This document shows, one piece after another, positions 45,470-53,757 of a DNA stretch of 64,000 bases. Source of the DNA: SM1-73 sp964588305 (GTDB lineage: Bacteria > Zixibacteria > MSB-5A5 > SM1-73); assembly GCA_964588305.1 (NCBI GenBank), contig CAZPOP010000018.1, forward strand, positions 7,587 to 71,586, written 5' to 3'. The translations under genes and the position numbers were made by a program. Below the pieces are notes generated by a model. That model was given only the letters and a program-made list of their open reading frames with translations, had not been told where the DNA came from and made no database searches. Every line of letters starts with the position of its first letter. Position 1 is the first letter of the stretch.

Positions 45470-45736
45470 AAAACGGGAGGGCTTGTCTTTTCTTTACTTC
45501 GATCAGTAGAGAGAACCTACTGTGGTTGCCCAATTCATTTCGCGTTTTCTTGTACGTCACCCGCGCCGTCTCCATGATGGAACGTCTTAAGGTATCGCAC
45601 AAGGTCTCCGTTGCCAAGGAGAGGAATAGAGGAGTACGAAGTCGAGAGAATCATCTCCTCTTGCTTTCTGCTGGCATTCTACAAGCAGTATTGCAGATGT
45701 TTCTTTCATACGACTCAGGTATGTAAAAAATAAGAG

Positions 45737-45764
45737 TTGACAAACAGAAGTAAATTCGTAAATT
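45737..45764 (+). promoter_or_regulatory. Sigma-70-type promoter of the nucleotidyltransferase gene
   Basis: TTGACA (45737-45742), 16 nt, TAAATT (45759-45764), 47 nt before the ATG at 45812. Confidence 0.6.
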
Positions 45765-45811
45765 TCTTTCTTCGGTTAACAGCGTCTTTTGAAGGGAGAT
45801 AGAAAGGCAAC

Positions 45812-46795
45812 ATGAAAGTAATAATCCCGGTAGCCGGAATAGGAACCAGATTGAGGCCGCATACCCATACCGCCCCCAAAGGACTTCTGCACGTGGCGGG
45901 AAAGCCCATCCTGGGACATATTCTGGATGCCTTGAAACAGGTGAAGATTGATGAGGTGATTTTTATCATCGGCTTCATGGGAGGGCAAATCGTAGAATAT
46001 GTCAATAGAAACTACAGGTTCAAATCGAAGTTTATAGAACAAAAGGAACTCAAGGGATTGGGATACGCCATCTGGTTAGCTAGCCCGGAGATCAAGAAGG
46101 CTGAACCGGTCTTGATAGTCTTGGGAGATACAATTTTCGAGACGGATCTTGCTCCCGTGCTCCGGGGCAGATTCGATGCTCTGGGAACGAAAAGCGTGGA
46201 CGATCCTCGTAGATTCGGCATAGTGGAGATGGAAAGAGGGTTTGCCAAAAAGCTCGTGGAAAAACCGGACAAGCCCACCAGCAACCTGGCGGTGGTCGGA
46301 GTGTACTATATCAGAAGCACCGAGGCCTTCAAGCAATCGTTGAAAGAAGTCGTCGAGAAGAACATAACGACCAAAAACGAATATCAACTGACCGACGCTC
46401 TGCAGTTGATGATTAATCAGGGGACCAAGTTTAAGACCTTTGATATTACCGGCTGGTATGATTGCGGCAAGCCGGAGACCCTGCTTGAAACCAACCGACA
46501 TCTTTTGTCCAGGATAAAATCAGCTCTTAGGTTGAAAGGTTCGGTAGTCATCCCGCCGGTTTTCGTGTCCAGGACCGCAAGGGTGGAGAATTCGATTTTA
46601 GGTCCTTATGTCTCCGTGGCTGATAAGGCGGTGATAAGAAACTCCATCATAAGAGATTCAATTATCAGTGAACGGGCAGAGGTAAACAACTCCCGTCTTC
46701 AATCTTCCTTGATCGGGAACCACGCCGCGGTACACGGGGTGTTTCATCATCTAAACGTAGGAGATTCATCTGAAATCGGATATTCAGGATATTGA
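45812..46795 (+). CDS. Sugar-1-phosphate nucleotidyltransferase with LbH-like tail
   Basis: The protein has 327 residues. The nucleotide-binding signature GIGTRLRPHT (9-18) with PKGLLHVAGKPIL, the LGDTIFE metal site and the EKPDKPTS sugar site place it in the RmlA/GlmU-N superfamily (long RmlA type). The last 70 residues contain hexapeptide-like turns (SILGPYVSVADKAVIRNSII). It makes NDP-sugars, probably dTDP- or UDP-glucose, for surface polysaccharide; the nucleotide cannot be told. Confidence 0.85.
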   Translation: MKVIIPVAGIGTRLRPHTHTAPKGLLHVAGKPILGHILDALKQVKIDEVIFIIGFMGGQIVEYVNRNYRFKSKFIEQKELKGLGYAIWLASPEIKKAEPVLIVLGDTIFETDLAPVLRGRFDALGTKSVDDPRRFGIVEMERGFAKKLVEKPDKPTSNLAVVGVYYIRSTEAFKQSLKEVVEKNITTKNEYQLTDALQLMINQGTKFKTFDITGWYDCGKPETLLETNRHLLSRIKSALRLKGSVVIPPVFVSRTARVENSILGPYVSVADKAVIRNSIIRDSIISERAEVNNSRLQSSLIGNHAAVHGVFHHLNVGDSSEIGYSGY

Positions 46796-46915
46796 AATCA
46801 AGGCCTCACTCCCGAAGTCTAGACTGTTCGAAAAAGTTTTCACATAGGACTCACAACTAGTGACCAATCCAAAAATCGACGTAATGAATCGAAACTCTCA
46901 GTCAAGGAGAAAAAC

Positions 46916-48082
46916 ATGGTATCTGGGAAGAATTTCCTTTTCACTTCTGAATCTGTAGCCGAGGGCCATCCGGATAAGGTGTGCGATCGGATTTCGGATG
47001 CGGTACTGGACGAGGTGATAAGCCAGGATCCGAATGGCAGGGTAGCTTGCGAAGCCTTCATCACCGTGGGCCTGGTCATCGTGGGGGGCGAGATAACCAC
47101 TACAGGTTATGTGGACCTTCCCCGACTGGTGCGCAATCTCATAAAAAAGATCGGCTATACGGATGCCAAGTACGGTTTTAACTACTCGAGCTGTGCCATC
47201 TTGAATGCCATAGGTTCCCAGTCTCCGGATATTGCACAAGGGGTGGACGTTGGAGGGGCGGGAGATCAGGGGCTGATGATCGGGTATGCCTGCAACGAGA
47301 CCCCGGAGCTCATGCCCATGCCTGTTATGTTGGCACACAAACTCTGCATGAGGTTAGCCCAGGTGAGGAAACAGAAAACCCTGCCATACCTCGGTCCCGA
47401 TGGAAAATCCCAGGTTACGGTTGAATACGTTAATGGAGATCCGGTGCGGGTGGACACCATAATCTTAGCCTGCCAGCATACCGAGGAGATATTGGACGGG
47501 ACCGGGAAACTCATAACTCAGAAGGCAAGACATGAAATAATCGAAAACGTGGTCAGGCCGGTAATCGAGCCAAGACTTCTGGATGAGAAAACCAAGTACT
47601 TTGTCAATGCCACCGGCAAATTCGTTATCGGCGGACCTCAATCTGACACTGGAATGACCGGCAGAAAAATAATCGTCGACACTTACGGTGGAAGGATTCC
47701 TCACGGGGGTGGAGCCTTCTCCGGGAAGGACCCCACCAAGGTGGACCGCTCCGCTTCCTATATGGCACGTTACATTGCCAAGAATATGGTAGCCGCAGGC
47801 CTGGCGGACAAGTTTATGATCCAATTAGCTTACGTGATTGGAGAGGCTGATCCCGTCTCCATCATGGTGAACACCTTTGACACCGGAAAGGTTTCAAATG
47901 AGAAAATGCTGGAGTTGATAAAAAAGCACTTTCAGCTTACTCCCCGGGGGATCATTGAGATGCTGAACCTGCGGAGACCTATTTATACGGAGACCTCAGC
48001 CTTTGGTCACTTCGGCAGAAACGAACCCAATTTCACCTGGGAGAGAACAGACAAGGTGGAAGATTTGAAAAGAGATGCTTAA
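46916..48082 (+). CDS. metK: S-adenosylmethionine synthetase
   Basis: The protein has 388 residues, with FTSESVAEGHPDKVCD, GAGDQGLMIGYA and GGGAFSGKDPTKVDRSA, all classical MetK motifs. It makes SAM from ATP and methionine. AAGGAG precedes the ATG. The 120-nt upstream gap shows no SAM riboswitch. ahcY follows after a repeat, forming the activated-methyl cycle pair. Confidence 0.96.
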   Translation: MVSGKNFLFTSESVAEGHPDKVCDRISDAVLDEVISQDPNGRVACEAFITVGLVIVGGEITTTGYVDLPRLVRNLIKKIGYTDAKYGFNYSSCAILNAIGSQSPDIAQGVDVGGAGDQGLMIGYACNETPELMPMPVMLAHKLCMRLAQVRKQKTLPYLGPDGKSQVTVEYVNGDPVRVDTIILACQHTEEILDGTGKLITQKARHEIIENVVRPVIEPRLLDEKTKYFVNATGKFVIGGPQSDTGMTGRKIIVDTYGGRIPHGGGAFSGKDPTKVDRSASYMARYIAKNMVAAGLADKFMIQLAYVIGEADPVSIMVNTFDTGKVSNEKMLELIKKHFQLTPRGIIEMLNLRRPIYTETSAFGHFGRNEPNFTWERTDKVEDLKRDA

Positions 48083-48087
48083 AGAGC

Positions 48088-48156
48088 CTGGAGTGTAAGC
48101 CTATAGGCTTATCTGCTTTCCCCGTCCAGCCCTGAAGCCGAAGCTCTAGACTCCAG
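48088..48156. repeat. CTGGAGTG...CTCCAG palindromic element between metK and ahcY
   Basis: CTGGAGTG (48088-48095) followed by TAAGCCTATAGGCTTA closes with CTCCAG at 48151-48156. It belongs to the same family as 45058-45111. Confidence 0.7.
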
Positions 48157-48196
48157 TGACGGAATCCTCCTAATTCACCAAAAAAGGAAAAGGAAT

Positions 48197-49453
48197 ATGA
48201 AATACCACATAAAAGATCGCAACTTAGCCAAACATGGTAAGCTGCGGATTGAATGGGCCGAGAGAAACATGCCCGTCTTAAGATTGATTCGTGAGAGATT
48301 TGCCAAGCAAAAGCCGTTGAAGGGTGTGAAAATCTCGGCCTGCCTGCACGTTACTACCGAGACAGCCAATCTCATGCGTACCTTGACCACCGGCGGAGCA
48401 AAGGTGACGCTGTGCGCCTCCAATCCTTTATCCACCCAGGATGACGTGGCTGCATCGTTGGTGAAGGACTACAACATCCCTGTCTTCTCCATCAGGGGCG
48501 AGACCAACCGGATTTACTATCAACACATCAACAGCGCGCTGGATATCGAACCAGACATCACCATGGATGACGGAGCAGACTTAGTCTCCACCCTGCATGC
48601 TTCCCGCAAGAAGCTTTTGAAGAACGTGATCGGCGGAACAGAGGAGACCACCACCGGGGTGGTTCGTTTGAGAAGCATGGAAAAACACGGCGTTTTGAAG
48701 TGTCCTTTGATTGCGGTCAACGATTCCAAGACCAAGCATTTTTTCGATAACCGCTACGGCACCGGACAATCCACCGTGGATGGGATTTTGCGTGCCACCA
48801 ATTTCCTTCTGGCCGGGTCCAAGGTGGTGACGGCGGGTTACGGTTGGTGCGGTCGTGGATTTGCCACCAGGGCTAAGGGAATGGGTGCGGACGTGATCGT
48901 CACTGAGGTCGATCCTTTGAAGGCCATCGAGGCGGCCATGGATGGCTTCAGGGTTATGCCCATGGCAGAAGCGGCCAAGATCGGCGACATCTTCTGCACC
49001 CTGACCGGCGATATCAACGTGATCCGGCCTGAGCATTTCAGGATGATGAAGGACAACGCCGTGGTCTGCAACGCCGGGCATTTCAATGTGGAGATCGATA
49101 TACCCGGTCTGGAGAAGATAGCCAAAAGAAAAAGACAGATACGAGAATTCGTCAGCGAATATACTCTGAGAAACGGGAAAAGAATAAACCTTTTGGCCGA
49201 TGGACGTTTAGTTAACCTCTCTGCGGCTGAAGGTCATCCTGCCTGCGTTATGGATATGTCCTTTGCCAACCAGGCCCTCTCCGCCGAGTATCTGGTCAAT
49301 CACGGGAAGGGACTGGAGAATCGAGTCTATGGCGTTCCTGAGAAGATAGATTCCGAGATCGCCCGTCTGAAGTTAAAATCGATGGGCGTGAAAGTCGATA
49401 AGTTGACTCCTGAACAGAAGGAGTATTTGGGTTCGTGGGAAATGGGAACATAA
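48197..49453 (+). CDS. ahcY: Adenosylhomocysteinase
   Basis: The protein has 418 residues, with CLHVTTETANLMRTL, the NAD-binding GYGWCGRGFA, CNAGHFNVEID and VMDMSFANQ. It is the shorter form without the 40-residue insert. The C-terminus is YLGSWEMGT rather than the usual YRY. It hydrolyses S-adenosylhomocysteine, removing the product of SAM-dependent methylation. Confidence 0.95.
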   Translation: MKYHIKDRNLAKHGKLRIEWAERNMPVLRLIRERFAKQKPLKGVKISACLHVTTETANLMRTLTTGGAKVTLCASNPLSTQDDVAASLVKDYNIPVFSIRGETNRIYYQHINSALDIEPDITMDDGADLVSTLHASRKKLLKNVIGGTEETTTGVVRLRSMEKHGVLKCPLIAVNDSKTKHFFDNRYGTGQSTVDGILRATNFLLAGSKVVTAGYGWCGRGFATRAKGMGADVIVTEVDPLKAIEAAMDGFRVMPMAEAAKIGDIFCTLTGDINVIRPEHFRMMKDNAVVCNAGHFNVEIDIPGLEKIAKRKRQIREFVSEYTLRNGKRINLLADGRLVNLSAAEGHPACVMDMSFANQALSAEYLVNHGKGLENRVYGVPEKIDSEIARLKLKSMGVKVDKLTPEQKEYLGSWEMGT

Positions 49454-49632
49454 AGCCAGATTCATTTATAGTATTATTGGAGTTTCAAGTCTGTCCAGAA
49501 ATCTTTGAACTTGTGTGTAGATTTGTTTAGATCACGAGAGCTTTTCCTTCCGGATGAGTTTTAAGATACGGCAGCCTTGATCTCTGGTTCCTTTATTAGG
49601 TTCAGTTTTCTGACCTTTCATTGATTTTCCTC

Positions 49633-49660
49633 TTGACTGAACTGAAGTTTTGTTTATCTT
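49633..49660 (+). promoter_or_regulatory. Sigma-70-type promoter of the SBBP-dockerin gene
   Basis: TTGACT (49633-49638), 16 nt, TATCTT (49655-49660), 90 nt before the ATG at 49750. The rest of the 296-nt gap after ahcY has no recognised element. Confidence 0.45.
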
Positions 49661-49749
49661 TTAAATATCCAAGCTTGCTGAAGGGGCAGATGGGGCAAGG
49701 GGTTTGGTATTTTTATTATGCAAAATAACTCGCAAATCTCGAAGGTGTT

Positions 49750-51258
49750 ATGTTAAAACGTTTTTCCATAACGGCTCTCTTTGGGATAGTCTTTTTGGTT
49801 TTCTGGGCTGTGCCTGCTTTAGCTGGTATCTTTGCGAAGACCGCTTGGGTGGCAGAATACGATGGACTAGGAGACCAATGGGATCAGGCTCTTGCTATAG
49901 CCGTAGACGATTCTGCCAACGTGTATGTGACAGGAACAAGCGCGACTATAAAATATGATACTGACGGAAATCAATTATGGTTCGGGTCCTGGGGCGGTGC
50001 TAGGATTGCCTTAGATGTTTCTAACAGTGTTTGTGCGACTGGAGGAGATCAAGATTATTGTACTATAAGGTACTATCCTGATGGAGATACTGCCTGGGTC
50101 AGAATATATGATGGGGCAAATTCAACTGATATGGCTTGGGACGTAGCCGCAGATGATTCCGGCAACGTGTATGTAACCGGACTCAGTGGTGGTAGTGGGA
50201 CATACTCTGACTACGCCACCGTAAAATATGACTCATCCGGGAATGAGCTTTGGGTAGCAAGATACAATGGAGAAGGGAACAGACGGGACGAGGCTCACGC
50301 CATAGCTCTAGATGGTTCTGGCAGCGTATATGTGACAGGAAAGAGTGAACAAACCGACGTATATCCGTACAACTATGACTATGTTACCATAAAATACGAT
50401 GCGGGAGGGGATGAGGTTTGGAAAAGAACCTACCATGGGCCGGATGACTACGGGTGGGATATAGCCAATGCCATAGCTGTAGATGGTTCGGGCAAGGTAT
50501 ATGTGACAGGACAGGACTCCAAGAGTGACACATACTATGACTACGCCACCGTAAAATACGACGAAAACGGCAATGAGCTTTGGGTGGCAAGATATAATGG
50601 ACCGGGGAACGGAAATGATTACGGTTATGACTTAGCCGTAGATAGCTTTGGCAATGTGTATGTTACCGGGACTAGTGACGATTTTGACACAGACTATAAC
50701 AGAGACTATGCCACCATAAAATATGACAAAGACGGGAATGAGCTTTGGGTGGCGAGATATAATGGACCGGGGAATGGATTCGACAGCGCATATCGCATAG
50801 CCATAGACGACTCTGGCAATATCTATGTAACCGGAGCAAGTGAGGGCGACGGAACAGAGGAGGATTGCGCCACCGTAAGATATGACTCATCCGGGAATCA
50901 GATTTGGGTGGCAAGATATAATGGACCAGGAGATGGGCTGGATGTCGGCAGCGACATAGCCTTAGATGATTCTGGCAATGTCTATGTGACCGGATGGGGT
51001 TCTATTAGTGCCAACGATCGTTACTATGCAACCATAAAGTATGTACAGACTTATTATTTATGTGGGGATGCTAATGGAGATGGAATAGTTGATATAGCCG
51101 ATGTGGTATATCTGATAGATTACCTGTTTATAAGTGGAGCTGCCCCTGAGCCCTCCGTAGCGGGGGATGCCAATTGCGATGGGATGATTGATATAGCGGA
51201 TATAGTCTATATGATAAATTCTCTTTTCCTCGGAGGATCGGAACCAGGCCGTCAATAA
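49750..51258 (+). CDS. SBBP-repeat beta-propeller protein with C-terminal dockerin
   Basis: The protein has 502 residues. After a signal peptide ending VPALA it contains about seven SBBP repeats (WVARYNGPGNG, AIAVDDSGNVYVTG, YATIKYDSSGNEL). The final 65 residues are a dockerin pair (GDANGDGIVDIADVVYLIDYLF and GDANCDGMIDIADIVYMINSLF). The gene at 25539 has the same propeller repeats with the sorting module in place of the dockerin. It is exported; the binding partner is unknown. Confidence 0.82.
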   Translation: MLKRFSITALFGIVFLVFWAVPALAGIFAKTAWVAEYDGLGDQWDQALAIAVDDSANVYVTGTSATIKYDTDGNQLWFGSWGGARIALDVSNSVCATGGDQDYCTIRYYPDGDTAWVRIYDGANSTDMAWDVAADDSGNVYVTGLSGGSGTYSDYATVKYDSSGNELWVARYNGEGNRRDEAHAIALDGSGSVYVTGKSEQTDVYPYNYDYVTIKYDAGGDEVWKRTYHGPDDYGWDIANAIAVDGSGKVYVTGQDSKSDTYYDYATVKYDENGNELWVARYNGPGNGNDYGYDLAVDSFGNVYVTGTSDDFDTDYNRDYATIKYDKDGNELWVARYNGPGNGFDSAYRIAIDDSGNIYVTGASEGDGTEEDCATVRYDSSGNQIWVARYNGPGDGLDVGSDIALDDSGNVYVTGWGSISANDRYYATIKYVQTYYLCGDANGDGIVDIADVVYLIDYLFISGAAPEPSVAGDANCDGMIDIADIVYMINSLFLGGSEPGRQ

Positions 51259-51616
51259 TGAGAATCAGCTTTAGGGGTTCGATTTATCGAACCCGATAAC
51301 CACAAGACATAAGAAAATTTATAAAGAGGAGTATTCATCCTATCTCTACTGCTTTGCCTTGACCAAAATCACGACCCCCCACAACAGCAAAAACAATATT
51401 CTCACCGAAACGAATAATCTAAATGAAGCTCCCGAAAAGGAAACTTTCCTTCGCGAGAAGCGTAAAGATATTTGTAACATCTAGGTTGAAGAGTCGTCTT
51501 TGAATTCTAAGGATATCCAGTGGACTCGATGTTCCGATCTCTGCAAAGCATCTCAAAATCATTCGTTTTTCTGACGAGTTCTAACTCTAATTCGAACTAG
51601 TTAGAGGAGGTAGAAA
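51259..51616. other. Gap without a gene
   Basis: It is AT-rich with no coding frame of note. CTAACT and AGTTAG form a small hairpin at about 51581-51604, directly before the AGAGGAGG site of the next gene. No promoter of the TTGACA type was found. Confidence 0.4.
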
Positions 51617-52837
51617 ATGAGAAGGATTACTCTTGTCATAATTTTTCTGGCAACTCTCTTTATTCTTCTGTCTGCTTCACTCATTTACGCCCAGCGGGGA
51701 AGGATCTGTGGGGTGATCCATACCAGAGACGGCGACACGTTTGAAGGACCTATCCGCTGGGATAAAAACGAAGCATTCTGGGATGACATTCTGGATGCCA
51801 CCAAGGAGCGCAAGGGCAGGCACGATGGTCGCCGCAGAGAAAAACACATTGAGATCTTTGGGATACGCATAAACTGGGATCAAGACATAGAAGAGAGCAA
51901 AGGCAGCTGCGGGATTGAATTCGGGCACATCAGCTCACTGGAGAGACGTTCCCGCAACAGAGCCGCTCTCCTTCTGAAAAGTGGGGAGAGAGTAACTTTT
52001 TACGGGTACAGTACCGATGTGGGTTCGGGCGTAAGAGAAATCGTGATCAACGATGTTGAAGAAGGCGAGATTTGCATGGACTGGGGCGATCTGGACGAAA
52101 TCGAGTTCAAAGAATGTGAGATGGCGAGCAAGCAGGAACGCCGGCTTTACGGCCAGGTGGAGACAAGACACGGAGAGACCTTCAAGGGCTTCATCTGTTG
52201 GGACGTGGACGAGCTTTTCGAGTCGGATATTCTGGACGGAGAGGAGAAGAGTAGGACCCGAAAGATCCCCTTCGGGAGAATAAAGGCGATCGAGAGACTA
52301 TCTCGGAGCTCGGCCTGGGTATACCTTAAGAACGGAGATCAGAAGAAGCTTTCTGGCACCAACGACGTAGACAGCGGAAACCGGGGAATCTCGGTGAAAG
52401 ATCCGTACTTCGGCCAGGTGACCATCGAATGGGAGGACTTCGACCGGTGCGATTTTCTAGAGGGTGGAGAGGAGTATTTGAAAACCTACGATGAGTTTGA
52501 CGGCGGGCACCCCCTGTACGGAATGGTCTACGACGAGGATGGCGAAAGCTACGAAGGATACATCCGATGGGATGACGACGAAACTGAAAGCTGGGAACTT
52601 CTGGATGGTGAATACAGAGGAGTTGAGGTGGATGTCGAGTTCGGCCAGATTGAGAGCATCGAGAGAAGGTCCTCCAACGCTGCCGAAGTCATGCTGAAAA
52701 ACGGCAGCAGTTTTAGATTAGAAGATTCCAATGACGTGAATGACGAAAACAGGGGTATCTTCATAACCACCGAAGAAGGCAAGGAAATCGAGCTGGACTG
52801 GTACGATTTCGAAAAGGTGGTATTCAAGCAGAAGTAG
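51617..52837 (+). CDS. Secreted protein with three Sm/SH3-like repeats, unknown function
   Basis: The protein has 406 residues with a signal peptide ending SASLIYA. The mature part has three units of about 110-135 residues. Each starts (G)xVxTRDGExFEGxIRWDxDE, runs through an IxFGxIxSIERxSxxxAxVxLKNGxxxxL stretch, and ends DVxxxNRGIxVxxxxxGxxxIEWxDFDxxxF. The first unit has an extra charged insert (about 60-95). The sequence is strongly acidic. No catalytic motif is seen; a repeat scaffold or binding protein is likely. A strong AGAGGAGG precedes the ATG. Confidence 0.7.
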   Translation: MRRITLVIIFLATLFILLSASLIYAQRGRICGVIHTRDGDTFEGPIRWDKNEAFWDDILDATKERKGRHDGRRREKHIEIFGIRINWDQDIEESKGSCGIEFGHISSLERRSRNRAALLLKSGERVTFYGYSTDVGSGVREIVINDVEEGEICMDWGDLDEIEFKECEMASKQERRLYGQVETRHGETFKGFICWDVDELFESDILDGEEKSRTRKIPFGRIKAIERLSRSSAWVYLKNGDQKKLSGTNDVDSGNRGISVKDPYFGQVTIEWEDFDRCDFLEGGEEYLKTYDEFDGGHPLYGMVYDEDGESYEGYIRWDDDETESWELLDGEYRGVEVDVEFGQIESIERRSSNAAEVMLKNGSSFRLEDSNDVNDENRGIFITTEEGKEIELDWYDFEKVVFKQK

Positions 52838-53185
52838 TGTGTGCCCTGCGTCAGATGTTCTAGGGTTTTTTGACAAACTATAGCCTGGTCCCGGCATAAG
52901 ATTCCAATAATCCACGCTGAGCTATCAAGCTCCGCTGAGTTGCTTCCTCTCCGCCGGATTTGGAGCTTACCCACCGTTTTTGGCGGATCCTCATAAGCCT
53001 CTCATTTCCATATGACTAAGGCAGGGACAAACCCTGTGTCAGCTCTCCGTTCGCAAAGATTTACGAATCCGCAGAGACAGGATTGAAACAGAGTAAACCC
53101 GAGAAGAATAATTCCTATGAGCATCGCATTAATTGGCAAGGACTTGAGTGCAACCAAGGCCTTTCCGGGAGAAAGATACCCTAAC
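52838..53185. other. Gap before the sigma-54 promoter
   Basis: No gene is supported. A TTGACA near 52870 has no -10 at a normal distance. GCGGA/TCCGC-like inverted repeats occur near 52960-52995. Confidence 0.3.
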
Positions 53186-53200
53186 TGGCATAGTTTTTGT
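53186..53200 (+). promoter_or_regulatory. Sigma-54-type promoter of the small secreted protein gene
   Basis: TGGCAT (53186-53191), AGTTT, TTGT (53197-53200). The spacer and flanks match the elements at 22077 and 62182. Both boxes differ from consensus only at their last base. Confidence 0.5.
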
Positions 53201-53243
53201 TCGTATACTCAATTAGGGAAGCATTGGGTTGCTCTTGAAGTAA

Positions 53244-53302
53244 TTGCCAGATCCTCTTATAATCTGGCAACTGAGGGTGGCAGAACGGGGATTCTGCCAG
53301 AT
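53244..53302 (+). promoter_or_regulatory. Leader with mutually exclusive hairpins
   Basis: TTGCCAGAT (53244-53252) pairs perfectly with ATCTGGCAA (53262-53270). GGCAGAA (53279-53285) pairs with TTCTGCC (53292-53298). GCCAGAT occurs a second time at 53296-53302 and could pair with ATCTGGC (53262-53268) instead, breaking both hairpins. The element lies between the sigma-54 promoter and the gene at 53441. Confidence 0.5.
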
Positions 53303-53440
53303 TGTAAGATAAGAAAATCGGAATTTGCACCTTTAGTATATTTCTTCCGAGCTGCTTGGCAAAGATAGGTATCCTGAACCGTGCTTTGTGATACTTGACT
53401 GGAATGTTCTTTCAACACCCCTAAAGGAGGTGAACTCACG

Positions 53441-53698
53441 ATGGAAAAGAAGACTATACTCGTGATTGTCTGTGTTGCCTCACTTTTGCTCCTCACGTCA
53501 TTAAATTATGGATCGGATGCGCCCCCACTTTCCGATGCTACGCCGCAGAGTGAGTCTGAGGGTCAGAATCAGCAAGATCCATGGGACCGGTATGAAGACG
53601 AGTCGACCTATCAGACCGAAGATAAAAGCTCCGAGAGTGTTACGGTCGTTCTTGATCTTGGTTTCGGTTATGTGCTTTGGACATTCCCATCCGAGTAA
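53441..53698 (+). CDS. Small secreted acidic protein, unknown
   Basis: The protein has 85 residues, with AAAGGAGGTGA well placed before the ATG. A signal peptide (about 1-25) precedes a Ser/Glu/Asp/Gln-rich stretch (SDATPQSESEGQNQQDPWDRYEDEST) and a hydrophobic end (VTVVLDLGFGYVLWTF). It has no recognised family. It lies 59 nt before the TPR/sigma-54 activator gene and downstream of a sigma-54-type promoter with a structured leader, so it is probably a target of that activator. Confidence 0.6.
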   Translation: MEKKTILVIVCVASLLLLTSLNYGSDAPPLSDATPQSESEGQNQQDPWDRYEDESTYQTEDKSSESVTVVLDLGFGYVLWTFPSE

Positions 53699-53757
53699 CT
53701 CACCTCTGAGGAGCCAGACAGATCAGATGCTTTCAATCATCATCCTGCAGAGGAAAG

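Noticed and set aside
46796..46915. SAM riboswitch before metK
   Set aside because: None of the known SAM riboswitch cores or a terminator/antiterminator pair is visible in the 120-nt gap.
53117..53368. 83-codon plus-strand open frame
   Set aside because: It contains the sigma-54-type promoter and the leader hairpins, has no ribosome site and no family-like sequence.
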